This document shows positions 18,010 to 25,936 of a stretch of 64,000 bases of DNA, piece by piece; the stretch's first letter is position 1; each line of letters starts with the position of its first letter. Source of the DNA: Variovorax sp037204085 (lineage in GTDB: Bacteria; Pseudomonadota; Gammaproteobacteria; Burkholderiales; Burkholderiaceae_C); the NCBI RefSeq assembly GCF_037204085.1, contig NZ_JBBCBW010000003.1:248001-312000 (forward strand). Direction: 5' to 3'. Under the pieces are notes generated by a model that was not told the origin of the DNA, made no database searches, and saw only the letters and a program-made list of their open reading frames with translations. The position numbers and the translations under genes were made by a program.

Positions 18010-18585
18010 ATGGCAAAGGATTCGAAGAAAGCGTCGTCGTCCTCTTCATCGGGCAAGGTGCCCAAGAAGGGAGACGCCCTGGTGGCCCAGGAGTCGGGCA
18101 GCCGCAATGCGCCGATCATCAACATCGGCATCGAGCGCCAGGACCGTGCCGCCATTGCCGAGGGCCTGAGCCGCGTGCTGGCCGACACCTACACGCTCTA
18201 CCTCACCACGCACAACTTTCACTGGAACGTGACGGGGCCGCACTTCAACTCGCTGCACGCCATGTTCATGACGCAGTACACCGAGCTCTGGGGCGCGACC
18301 GACATCATTGCCGAGCGCATTCGCGCGCTGGGTCACTATGCGCCGGGCTCCTATGCCGAGTTCAGCAAGATCGCCACCGTGCCGGATGTGCCGCAGACCC
18401 CGCCCAAGGCAATGGAGATGGTGCGCATTTTGGTGAAGGGCCACGAAACCGTGTCCCGCATCGCGCGCGAGTTCATTCCGGTGGCGGAAGAGGCCGGCGA
18501 CGACCCGACGGCCGACATGCTGACCGCGCGCTGCACGGTGCACGACCAGACCGCGTGGATGCTGCGTTCGCTGCTCGAAGACTGA
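18010..18585 (+). CDS. dps: Dps-family ferritin-like DNA-protection protein
   Basis: A 191-residue protein. Residues about 40-190 form the Dps four-helix bundle. The dinuclear ferroxidase motif is visible: HNFHWNVTGPHF, then HAMFMTQYTELWGATDIIAERIRALG with the conserved Asp and Glu ligands. It is expected to form a 12-mer that oxidises iron with H2O2 and shields DNA. The first 35 residues are an unstructured tail rich in Lys and Ser with a run of six serines, a likely DNA-binding extension. ATG at 18010 follows an AAAGAG sequence. It lies downstream of oxyR, consistent with peroxide control. Confidence 0.9.
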   Translation: MAKDSKKASSSSSSGKVPKKGDALVAQESGSRNAPIINIGIERQDRAAIAEGLSRVLADTYTLYLTTHNFHWNVTGPHFNSLHAMFMTQYTELWGATDIIAERIRALGHYAPGSYAEFSKIATVPDVPQTPPKAMEMVRILVKGHETVSRIAREFIPVAEEAGDDPTADMLTARCTVHDQTAWMLRSLLED

Positions 18586-18607
18586 GCGGGCGCGAACCCG
18601 GACCCCG

Positions 18608-18635
18608 AGAGCGGCACAATGGCCGCTCTTTTTTT
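18608..18635 (+). terminator. Rho-independent terminator after dps
   Basis: An 8-bp stem AGAGCGGC/GCCGCTCT with a 6-nt loop is followed by T6 or more. It lies 22 bp past the dps stop and only 9 bp before ubiA, so the ubiA promoter probably overlaps the dps gene or this region, or ubiA depends on read-through. Confidence 0.85.
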
Positions 18636-18644
18636 GCCCGCCGC

Positions 18645-19505
18645 ATGCTTGCCCGCCGTTTTGCGCTTTATCTCGACCTGATTCGCTGGAACCGCCCCGC
18701 CGGTTGGCTGCTGCTGCTCTGGCCGACGCTGGGTGCTCTCTGGTTTGCGGCCGAGGGGTGGCCGGGCTGGCACCTGCTGGCCGTGTTCGTGCTGGGCACC
18801 ATCCTGATGCGCAGCGCGGGCTGCTGTGTCAACGACGTGGCGGATCGCGACTTCGACCGCCATGTGAAACGAACTGCGCAGCGGCCGGTGACCAGCGGTG
18901 CGGTCTCGGTCAGGGAGGCGCTGGTGCTCGGCGCGGTGCTGGCGTTGCTGGCCTTTGCGCTGGTGCTCACGACCAATCGGGTGACGGTGCTGTGGTCGTT
19001 CGCAGCGCTGGCCATCACGCTGGTCTATCCGTTCGCCAAGCGCTTCGTTTCTGTTCCTCAGGCGGTGCTCGGCATTGCCTTCAGCTTTGGCATTCCGATG
19101 GCGTTTGCGGCGGTGCAATCCACTGTGCCGGTATTCGCCGCTTGGCTGCTTGCCGGCAACCTGTTCTGGGTGCTGGCCTACGACACCGAATACGCCATGG
19201 TCGACCGTGACGACGACCTCAAGATCGGCATGAAGACCTCGGCCATCACCTTCGGCCGCTTCGACGTGGCCGCGGTCATGGCGAGTTATGGCCTGTTCCT
19301 GGCCGTCTGGGCCTGGGCTGGCGCCAGCCGGGGGCTCGGCGTGGTGTTTTTCGCCGCCATTGCCATTGCCGCGGTGCAGGCGGGCTGGCACTGGCGGCTG
19401 ATTCGCGACCGCACCCGCGACGGCTGCTTCAAGGCCTTCCGGCTGAACCACTGGCTGGGGTTCACCGTGTTCGCCGGCATCGCGGCCGGTTATGCGCTGA
19501 GATAG
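18645..19505 (+). CDS. ubiA: 4-hydroxybenzoate polyprenyltransferase
   Basis: A 286-residue membrane prenyltransferase of ubiquinone biosynthesis. Eight to nine membrane helices are apparent. Both aspartate-rich motifs that bind Mg-diphosphate are present: NDVADRDFDRH (about 66) and DTEYAMVDRDDD (about 183). LIRWNRPAGWLLLLWPT at the N-terminus is the usual UbiA start. It follows dps closely and precedes the convergent proC. Confidence 0.95.
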   Translation: MLARRFALYLDLIRWNRPAGWLLLLWPTLGALWFAAEGWPGWHLLAVFVLGTILMRSAGCCVNDVADRDFDRHVKRTAQRPVTSGAVSVREALVLGAVLALLAFALVLTTNRVTVLWSFAALAITLVYPFAKRFVSVPQAVLGIAFSFGIPMAFAAVQSTVPVFAAWLLAGNLFWVLAYDTEYAMVDRDDDLKIGMKTSAITFGRFDVAAVMASYGLFLAVWAWAGASRGLGVVFFAAIAIAAVQAGWHWRLIRDRTRDGCFKAFRLNHWLGFTVFAGIAAGYALR

Positions 19506-19527
19506 AGCGATCGTGAAGCGGGGCCGC

Positions 19528-20385
19528 TCAGGCCTTGCCGAATTCTTCGCCCAGTTCAGCGGCGCGTTGCTGGGCCGCGCGAATGGCGGTCTTGAACTTT
19601 GCCTTGACGTCGGCGCCCTCGAGCGACGTGAGAGCCGCATAGGTGGTTCCGCCCTTCGACGTCACGCGCTCGCGCAGCACCGAGGGCGGCTCGGTGGCGC
19701 TGTGCGCCAGCGCCGAGGCGCCGGTGAAGGTGCCGATCGCCAGCCGCAGGGCCTGGTCGGACGAAAGGCCCATCTCGACGCCGGCCTCGGCCATCGCCTC
19801 GATGAAATAGAACACATAGGCAGGGCCCGAGCCGGACATGGCCGTGACTGCGTCCAGCGCGGCTTCGTCGTCGACCCAGAGCAGTTCGCCGGTCGGGGCC
19901 AGCAGTTGCGCGACCAGTGCCCGGTCGGCGGCGTCCACGCCGGCCCGTGCGTAGAGGCCTGTCATGCCCTGTCCGACCAGCGCGGGCGTGTTGGGCATGG
20001 CGCGCACCACGCGCTCGCTGCCGAGCCAGCGTGCGATGCTGCCCGACGGAATGCCCGCGGCGACGCTCAAGTGCAAGGCGTCTTCGGCAAAGGCGCGCAC
20101 CGGGCGGGCGGCTTCCGCAAAGGTCTGCGGCTTGACCGCCCACACCACCACGGCGCAGCGCGAGAGAGCCTCGCTCGCCTCGGCCTGCGCGGTGATGCCG
20201 AAGGATTGCGCCAGCTTCTGGCGGGCCTCTTCGAAGGGTTCGACCACCTCGAACGCGTCGGCGGGCGTGCCCTGCTTGATGAGGCCGCCGATGATGGCGC
20301 TGGCCATGTTGCCGCCGCCGATGAAGGCAACGGGAGGAAGCGGTGCCGGCGCGGTGCGGGGCAGGAAAGTGACTGCGATGGTCAT
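19528..20385 (-). CDS. proC: Pyrroline-5-carboxylate reductase
   Basis: A 285-residue enzyme for the last step of proline synthesis. The NAD(P) motif FIGGGNMASAIIGGL is near residue 20, AVKPQTF near 84, RAMPNTPALVGQG near 127, and the signature SGSGPAYVFYFIEAM near 170. The C-terminal VTSKGGTTYAAL is normal. Its ATG overlaps the stop of the upstream phytase-like gene by 4 nt (20382-20385), so it is the second gene of a two-gene unit. Confidence 0.95.
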   Translation of the reverse strand: MTIAVTFLPRTAPAPLPPVAFIGGGNMASAIIGGLIKQGTPADAFEVVEPFEEARQKLAQSFGITAQAEASEALSRCAVVVWAVKPQTFAEAARPVRAFAEDALHLSVAAGIPSGSIARWLGSERVVRAMPNTPALVGQGMTGLYARAGVDAADRALVAQLLAPTGELLWVDDEAALDAVTAMSGSGPAYVFYFIEAMAEAGVEMGLSSDQALRLAIGTFTGASALAHSATEPPSVLRERVTSKGGTTYAALTSLEGADVKAKFKTAIRAAQQRAAELGEEFGKA

Positions 20386-21560
20386 GGTCGGTCGGTGTAT
20401 TCGAATGCCGCGAACTGGGTTGTCTGCAGCGGGTTGAAATTGTCGTCGCTCACCACGACCAACATGCGCTTGCCGCCCGGCAATGCCGGGCCCCAGCAAA
20501 GGCCTTCGGTGTTGTCCAGTCGCGAAAGGCCGAGCGAGGCGAAGTCGGCAACCAGCGTTTTCGCGGCGGGTCGGTGGCTGCCTGCCGCGAGCACGCCGGT
20601 ATTCAGCACATCGGTCGCGTCGCGGGTTTCGATCTCGTAGAGGCGCAGCGAGTTTCCGGCGCCAGTGGCGTAGGCGCGCTCGAGCACCAGCATGCGATCG
20701 TTGTCGAGCATCAGGATCTCGCTGATGCCGTTGTCGGCATGGCTGCCGGGAAGGAGCGGCCGCAGAGGAATCGGGTCGGGAACGTAGGCGATCTGGCGAA
20801 CGGTGTGGCCGGTTTCCAGGTCGACCTGAGTCAGGCGGCATGGGCCCCCGGCCGCCTGGGTGGTGGGCACCGGGCCGTCCTGGACCAGGGCGTTCTCCAT
20901 CGCAAGCCAGGCATGGCGGCCGTCCGGCGTCACTGCGAGGCCTTCGAAACCCAGGTTGTCGCGCGGACCGCGCTGCCGGGCCGGATCGGGAGTGAACATG
21001 GCCGGGAGCGCGAATTCGCGCAGCAGGCGACCATCGCGCGCCGATTCATAAAAGCTTGGGCCGAACCCGCGCAACACGTCCCCTTCGCTCACCCAGAGAA
21101 GGGTGCCGGTCCCTGGCCGCAGGCGCAGCGATTCGGGGTCTGCCACCGGGGTGCCCGGCTCGGCGCGGCGCCGGTCAGGCCAAGAGCCTCCGCCGGGTCG
21201 TTGCAGCTGCACCACATCTCCCGGCGCTGGCGCCTGCGTCCAGGGCGGGCGCCAGGAGGCGGTATAGAAACGTGCGGGGCTCAAGTCAGATCGGTCATCA
21301 CATAGGAGCAAGTACTCGCTTCCATCTGCGTCGTAGTCGATGCCCGAAAGGCCGCCCGCGGTTGTGCCCTGTATATTCAGCCGGTGCGGCCAGTGGGCTT
21401 CCGCAATGCGGCGCAGCCTTCCCGCCCCTGGCACCGGCACCACCGGGCTCCCGCAGCCACAGAGTCCCGAGCCCATAAAGGCGGCGGCTGCGCCAGCCAG
21501 CAGCAGCCGGCGACGCCCGGGCGACGTGGTTTCCTGAGGGGCTGGAATAAAGGTGCGCAC
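20382..21560 (-). CDS. Esterase-like/phytase-like propeller lipoprotein
   Basis: A 392-residue protein (from the GTG at 21560) with a twin-arginine-type lipoprotein signal: GRRRLLLAG, a hydrophobic core and GLCGCGSP, with one of these cysteines as the lipobox residue. The body matches the esterase-like activity of phytase family: GGLSGIDYDADGSEYLLLCDDRSD, GFEGLAVTPDGRHAWLAMENAL, and ISEILMLDNDRMLVLERAY. It is probably an outer-envelope propeller that hydrolyses phosphoesters, by family inference only. A longer form from ATG 21629 is possible but would overlap the rplN promoter. Coupled to proC. Confidence 0.7.
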   Translation of the reverse strand: MRTFIPAPQETTSPGRRRLLLAGAAAAFMGSGLCGCGSPVVPVPGAGRLRRIAEAHWPHRLNIQGTTAGGLSGIDYDADGSEYLLLCDDRSDLSPARFYTASWRPPWTQAPAPGDVVQLQRPGGGSWPDRRRAEPGTPVADPESLRLRPGTGTLLWVSEGDVLRGFGPSFYESARDGRLLREFALPAMFTPDPARQRGPRDNLGFEGLAVTPDGRHAWLAMENALVQDGPVPTTQAAGGPCRLTQVDLETGHTVRQIAYVPDPIPLRPLLPGSHADNGISEILMLDNDRMLVLERAYATGAGNSLRLYEIETRDATDVLNTGVLAAGSHRPAAKTLVADFASLGLSRLDNTEGLCWGPALPGGKRMLVVVSDDNFNPLQTTQFAAFEYTDRP

Positions 21561-21603
21561 GCCGCCAAGTCTAGTTCCAGCGCATTTCCGGGCCAGAAGG
21601 CTG

Positions 21604-21632
21604 TTGACAGCCTTTTGCCTGCGTGCCACAAT
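21604..21632 (+). promoter_or_regulatory. Strong sigma-70 promoter for the rplN ribosomal operon
   Basis: TTGACA (perfect -35), a 17-bp spacer and CACAAT (-10) lie about 145 bp upstream of rplN. The long leader before rplN may carry regulatory structure. It explains how the rplN block is expressed without an upstream S10 operon. Confidence 0.7.
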
Positions 21633-21775
21633 CGCTGGCTTCGCTTCAAAAAGGCGAAGCTTTCAGCCCAAAGCGGAAGTGCCTCGAGTGGTTCGAGGTG
21701 CAGACGACGGGCCCAAGACTGACCGCAGCGTCTCCCTCCTGGAGGCGCATCGGTACAAGTTGGGAACTACTAGCA

Positions 21776-22144
21776 ATGATCCAAACTGAATCCCGGCTCG
21801 AAGTGGCCGACAACACAGGCGCGAAGTCCGTCCTGTGTATCAAGGTGCTCGGTGGCTCCAAGCGGCGTTATGCCAGCGTGGGCGACGTCATCAAGGTCAG
21901 CATCAAGGAAGCCGCTCCGCGTGGTCGCGTCAAGAAGGGCGAGATCTACAGCGCAGTGGTGGTCCGCACCGCCAAGGGCATCCGTCGCGCCGACGGTTCC
22001 CTCGTCAAATTCGATGGCAACGCAGCTGTGTTGCTCAACGCCAAGCTGGAGCCGATCGGCACCCGCATCTTCGGACCGGTGACGCGCGAGCTGCGCACCG
22101 AAAAGTTCATGAAGATCGTGTCGCTGGCCCCCGAAGTTCTGTAA
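21776..22144 (+). CDS. rplN: Ribosomal protein uL14
   Basis: A 122-residue 50S protein with the standard MIQTESRLEVADNTGAKSV start and the GRVKKGEIYSAVVVRT and RIFGPVTRELR segments. It is the first gene of the spc cluster. Upstream here is a 145-bp leader and a divergent lipoprotein gene, not rplP-rpmC-rpsQ as in many bacteria. The next gene starts 13 bp on. Confidence 0.97.
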   Translation: MIQTESRLEVADNTGAKSVLCIKVLGGSKRRYASVGDVIKVSIKEAAPRGRVKKGEIYSAVVVRTAKGIRRADGSLVKFDGNAAVLLNAKLEPIGTRIFGPVTRELRTEKFMKIVSLAPEVL

Positions 22145-22157
22145 GGACAACAACGCC

Positions 22158-22490
22158 ATGAACAAGATTCGCAAAGGCGACCAGGTCATCGTGTTGGCCG
22201 GGCGCGACAAAGGCAAGCGCGGCGTCGTCTCGCTGCGCAAGGACGATTCGCACCTCGTCGTCGAGGGCGTGAACATCGTCAAGAAGCACGCCAAGCCGAA
22301 CCCCCTCAAGGGTACGACCGGCGGCATCGTCGAGAAGACCATGCCCATCCACCAATCCAACGTGGCGATCTTCAATGCCGCGACCGGCAAGGCCGATCGC
22401 GTGGGCATCAAGATCACCCAGGGTGCTGACGGCAAGCGCGTGGCTGTTCGCGTCTTCAAGTCCAGCGGCGACGAAATCAAGTTCGCCTAA
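22158..22490 (+). CDS. rplX: Ribosomal protein uL24
   Basis: A 110-residue 50S assembly-initiator protein; the KOW motif KGDQVIVLAGRDKGKRGVV is at the N-terminus. It lies 13 bp after rplN and 11 bp before rplE. Confidence 0.97.
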   Translation: MNKIRKGDQVIVLAGRDKGKRGVVSLRKDDSHLVVEGVNIVKKHAKPNPLKGTTGGIVEKTMPIHQSNVAIFNAATGKADRVGIKITQGADGKRVAVRVFKSSGDEIKFA

Positions 22491-22501
22491 GAGGTACTCA
22501 C

Positions 22502-23041
22502 ATGGCACGTCTCCAACAACACTATCGCGAAAAGATCGCGAAAGACCTGACGGAAAAGTTCGGCTACAAGTCGCCGATGCAGGTCCCCCGCCTCACCAAG
22601 ATCACGCTCAACATGGGCGTGGGTGAAGCTGTCGCCGACAAGAAGGTTCTCGACAACGCTGTCGCCGACCTGACCAAGATCGCCGGCCAGAAGCCCGTGG
22701 TCACCAAGTCGAAGAAGGCTATCGCCGGTTTCAAGATCCGCGAAAACCAGCCGATCGGCTGCATGGTCACGCTGCGTGGCGTGCAGATGTATGAGTTCCT
22801 GGACCGTTTCGTGACCATCGCGCTGCCGCGTGTTCGCGACTTCCGCGGTATCTCCGGCCGTGCGTTCGACGGCCGTGGCAACTACAACATCGGCGTCAAG
22901 GAACAGATCATTTTCCCTGAGATCGAATACGACAAGGTCGATGCCCTGCGCGGTCTCAACATCAGCATCACGACGACGGCCAAGACCGATGAAGAAGCCA
23001 AGGCGCTTCTCGCTGGTTTCCGTTTCCCGTTCAAGAACTGA
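22502..23041 (+). CDS. rplE: Ribosomal protein uL5
   Basis: A 179-residue 50S protein contacting 5S rRNA. It has the conserved PRLTKITLNMGVGEAV, CMVTLRG and FDGRGNYNIGVKEQIIFPEI segments. It sits in normal spc order between rplX and rpsN. Confidence 0.97.
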   Translation: MARLQQHYREKIAKDLTEKFGYKSPMQVPRLTKITLNMGVGEAVADKKVLDNAVADLTKIAGQKPVVTKSKKAIAGFKIRENQPIGCMVTLRGVQMYEFLDRFVTIALPRVRDFRGISGRAFDGRGNYNIGVKEQIIFPEIEYDKVDALRGLNISITTTAKTDEEAKALLAGFRFPFKN

Positions 23042-23049
23042 GGCGAACC

Positions 23050-23355
23050 GTGGCTAAACAATCTCTGATCCAACGCGAACTCAAGCGCGACAAGCTGGTC
23101 GCCAAGTACGCTGCGAAGCACGCGGAACTGAAGGCAATTTCCAACGACCTGAAGAAGAGCGACGAAGAGCGCGCTGCTGCCCGCCTGGGCCTGCAAAAGC
23201 TCCCGCGCAACGCGAACCCCACGCGTCAGCGCAACCGTTGCGAAATCACCGGTCGCCCCCGTGGCACCTTCCGTCAATTCGGTCTGGCCCGCGCCAAGAT
23301 CCGCGAACTGGCTTTCAATGGCGACATCCCCGGTGTCACCAAGGCCAGCTGGTAA
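23050..23355 (+). CDS. rpsN: Ribosomal protein uS14 (zinc-free form)
   Basis: A 101-residue 30S protein starting with GTG at 23050. It is the longer, zinc-independent type: the CXXC pairs of the short form are absent and only RCEITGRPRG with one Cys remains. It lies 8 bp after rplE. Confidence 0.97.
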   Translation: MAKQSLIQRELKRDKLVAKYAAKHAELKAISNDLKKSDEERAAARLGLQKLPRNANPTRQRNRCEITGRPRGTFRQFGLARAKIRELAFNGDIPGVTKASW

Positions 23356-23375
23356 GCCAGGCAGGAGCAAACAAC

Positions 23376-23771
23376 ATGAGCATGAGTGATCCCATTGCCG
23401 ACCTGCTGACGCGTATCCGTAACGCGCAGATGGTGGCGAAGCCCACTGTGTCGATCCCGTCTTCCAAGGTGAAGGCTGCGATTGCACAGGTCCTGAAGGA
23501 CGAAGGCTACATCGACGGCTTCGAAGTGAAGACCGAAGCCGGCAAGTCCGAACTCGTCATTACCCTGAAGTACTACGCTGGCCGTCCGGTCATCGAGCGC
23601 ATCGAGCGCGTGAGCCGTCCCGGCCTGCGTGTCTACAAGGCCAGTGCTTCCATTCCGCAAGTCCAGAACGGCCTCGGTGTTGCGATCGTCACGACCCCCA
23701 AGGGCGTGATGACCGACCGCAAGGCGCGCGCTACCGGTGTCGGTGGCGAAGTGCTGTGCTACGTCGCCTAA
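23376..23771 (+). CDS. rpsH: Ribosomal protein uS8
   Basis: A 131-residue 30S protein. ATG at 23376 (MSMSDPIADLLTRIRNAQ) follows an AGGAG sequence at about 23362-23366. The C-terminal TTPKGVMTDRKARATGVGGEVLCYVA is canonical. In E. coli S8 represses the spc operon translationally at rplE. Confidence 0.97.
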   Translation: MSMSDPIADLLTRIRNAQMVAKPTVSIPSSKVKAAIAQVLKDEGYIDGFEVKTEAGKSELVITLKYYAGRPVIERIERVSRPGLRVYKASASIPQVQNGLGVAIVTTPKGVMTDRKARATGVGGEVLCYVA

Positions 23772-23795
23772 CCGAGACATCGAGGAGTAACTGAA

Positions 23796-24329
23796 ATGTC
23801 CCGAGTAGGAAAAATGCCGATCACCATCCCCGCAGGCGTGGATGTGTCGATCAAGGAAGACCAGATCAGCGTCAAGGGCACGGGCGGCACGCTCAACCTT
23901 GCACGCAATGCACTGGTCAAGATCGTCAGCAATGACGGCAAGCTGAACTTCGAACCCGCCAACGAATCGCGTGAAGCGAACGCAATGAGCGGCACGATCC
24001 GTCAGCTGGTGAACAACATGGTGGTTGGCGTGACCAAGGGCTTCGAGAAGAAGCTCAACCTGGTCGGCGTCGGCTACAAGGCTGCAGCGTCCAACAACAA
24101 GTTGAACCTGCAAGTCGGTTACTCGCACCCGGTCAACATCGACATGCCGCAAGGCATTACGGTGGCCACCGCGACCCCGACCGAAATCGTGATCAAGGGT
24201 GCTGACCGTCAGCGCGTTGGTCAAATCGCCGCTGAGATCCGCGCTGTTCGTCCGCCTGAGCCTTACAAGGGCAAGGGCATCCGTTATTCGGACGAGAAGA
24301 TCGTGATCAAAGAGACCAAGAAGAAGTAA
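23796..24329 (+). CDS. rplF: Ribosomal protein uL6
   Basis: A 177-residue 50S protein with MSRVGKMPITIPAGV at the start and the RPPEPYKGKGIRY signature at the end. The SD sequence GAGGAG is near 23781-23786. Confidence 0.97.
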   Translation: MSRVGKMPITIPAGVDVSIKEDQISVKGTGGTLNLARNALVKIVSNDGKLNFEPANESREANAMSGTIRQLVNNMVVGVTKGFEKKLNLVGVGYKAAASNNKLNLQVGYSHPVNIDMPQGITVATATPTEIVIKGADRQRVGQIAAEIRAVRPPEPYKGKGIRYSDEKIVIKETKKK

Positions 24330-24340
24330 GGGGCAGCAAA

Positions 24341-24709
24341 ATGATGTTGACCAAAAAAGCACAGCGTCTTCGCCGCTCGCGCCAGACCCGCATTCGCATC
24401 GCGACGCAGGGCGTGGCTCGCCTGACGGTGAATCGCACCAACCTGCACATCTATGCCACCGTCATCTCCGACGACGGCACCAAGGTGATCGCCACCGCAT
24501 CGACGGCCGAAGCCGAAGTGCGCGCTGCACTCGGCGGCTCGGGCAAGGGTGGCAATGCCGCCGCTGCAACGGCCATCGGCAAGCGCATCGCTGAAAAGGC
24601 GAAGGCTGCCGGCGTCGAGAAGGTCGCCTTCGACCGCGCAGGTTTTGCGTACCACGGCCGCGTCAAGGCGCTGGCCGATGCGGCTCGCGAAGCCGGTCTG
24701 CAGTTCTAA
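24341..24709 (+). CDS. rplR: Ribosomal protein uL18
   Basis: A 122-residue 5S rRNA-binding protein. Two ATGs are in tandem (24341 and 24344). The first is taken because AAGGGG at about 24328-24333 is better spaced to it. The sequence LTKKAQRLRRSRQTRIRI and the C-terminal FDRAGFAYHGRVKALADAAREAGLQF are standard. Confidence 0.96.
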   Translation: MMLTKKAQRLRRSRQTRIRIATQGVARLTVNRTNLHIYATVISDDGTKVIATASTAEAEVRAALGGSGKGGNAAAATAIGKRIAEKAKAAGVEKVAFDRAGFAYHGRVKALADAAREAGLQF

Positions 24710-24727
24710 CCGGACACGAGATTCAAA

Positions 24728-25246
24728 ATGGCAAAGATTCAAGCAAGAACGCAGAACGAAGGCCCTGAAGACGGTTTGCGCGAGAAGATGATCGCGATCA
24801 ACCGCGTCACCAAGGTGGTGAAGGGTGGTCGTATCCTCGGTTTCGCAGCACTCACCGTCGTGGGCGACGGCGAAGGCCGCGTCGGCATGGGCAAGGGCAA
24901 GTCGAAGGAAGTGCCTGCTGCCGTGCAAAAGGCGATGGAAGAAGCTCGCCGCAACCTGGCCAAGATCTCGATCAAGAACGGCACGCTGCATCACCGCGTG
25001 ACGGGCCATTGGGGCGCTGCCTCGGTGGTCATGATCCCGGCCCCGAAGGGTACCGGCATCATCGCCGGCGGCCCGATGCGCGCCGTGTTCGAAGTCATGG
25101 GCATTACCGACATCGTGGCCAAGAGCCATGGTTCGTCGAACCCCTACAACATGGTTCGCGCCACGCTCGACGGGTTGAAGAACTCGACGACCGCGTCCGA
25201 AGTGGCTGCCAAGCGCGGCCTGACCGTCGAAGAAATCTTCGCCTGA
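24728..25246 (+). CDS. rpsE: Ribosomal protein uS5
   Basis: A 172-residue 30S protein involved in decoding fidelity. It has the S5 signature VTKVVKGGRILGFAALTVVG and GKGKSKEVPAAVQKA. It is in normal order between rplR and rpmD. Confidence 0.97.
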   Translation: MAKIQARTQNEGPEDGLREKMIAINRVTKVVKGGRILGFAALTVVGDGEGRVGMGKGKSKEVPAAVQKAMEEARRNLAKISIKNGTLHHRVTGHWGAASVVMIPAPKGTGIIAGGPMRAVFEVMGITDIVAKSHGSSNPYNMVRATLDGLKNSTTASEVAAKRGLTVEEIFA

Positions 25247-25281
25247 GCGCAAGCTCTCGCAAGGCTGAAGGAAGCATTCAA

Positions 25282-25467
25282 ATGACGACGCAACAACAAA
25301 CCCTCAAGGTGCAATTGGTCAAGAGCCCGATTGGCACCAAGGAATCGCATCGCGCGACCGTGCGTGGCCTCGGCCTGCGCAAGCTCAACAGCGTGAGCGA
25401 GCTGCAAGACACCCCGGCGGTGCGCGGCATGATCAACAAGATCAGTTATCTGGTCAAAGTTCTGTAA
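25282..25467 (+). CDS. rpmD: Ribosomal protein uL30
   Basis: A 61-residue 50S protein with the L30 signature (VQLVKSPIGTKESHRATVRGL). ATG at 25282; the longer reading frame upstream is an artefact. It lies 11 bp before rplO. Confidence 0.96.
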   Translation: MTTQQQTLKVQLVKSPIGTKESHRATVRGLGLRKLNSVSELQDTPAVRGMINKISYLVKVL

Positions 25468-25478
25468 GAGAGACTGAT

Positions 25479-25910
25479 ATGGAACTCAATGGCATCAAGC
25501 CGGCAGCCGGCGCCAAGCACGCCAAGCGCCGTGTTGGCCGCGGTATCGGCTCCGGTATCGGCAAGACCGCAGGTCGCGGTCACAAGGGTCAGAAGTCGCG
25601 CGCAGGCGGTTTCCACAAGGTCGGCTTCGAAGGCGGTCAAATGCCGCTGCAGCGTCGCCTGCCGAAGCGTGGCTTCAAGTCGCACCTGCTGAAGTTCAAC
25701 GCCGAAGTCACGCTGACTGCCCTCGAGCAGCTCGGCCTGGCCGAAGTGGACATCCTGGCGCTCAAGCAAGCCGGCCTCGTGGGCCAGCTCGCCAAGGTCG
25801 TCAAGATCGTCAAGACCGGTGAACTCACCAAGGCCGTCAAGCTGACGGGCGTGGGCGCAACCGCTGGTGCCAAGGCTGCGATCGAAGCAGCCGGCGGCAG
25901 CATCGCCTGA
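25479..25910 (+). CDS. rplO: Ribosomal protein uL15
   Basis: A 143-residue late-assembly 50S protein. The Gly-rich N-terminal arm (KRRVGRGIGSGIGKTAGRGHKGQKSR) is characteristic. It directly precedes secY, the usual arrangement. Confidence 0.97.
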   Translation: MELNGIKPAAGAKHAKRRVGRGIGSGIGKTAGRGHKGQKSRAGGFHKVGFEGGQMPLQRRLPKRGFKSHLLKFNAEVTLTALEQLGLAEVDILALKQAGLVGQLAKVVKIVKTGELTKAVKLTGVGATAGAKAAIEAAGGSIA

Positions 25911-25936
25911 TCACACTGGACTGAAAGAAGTTCTTC

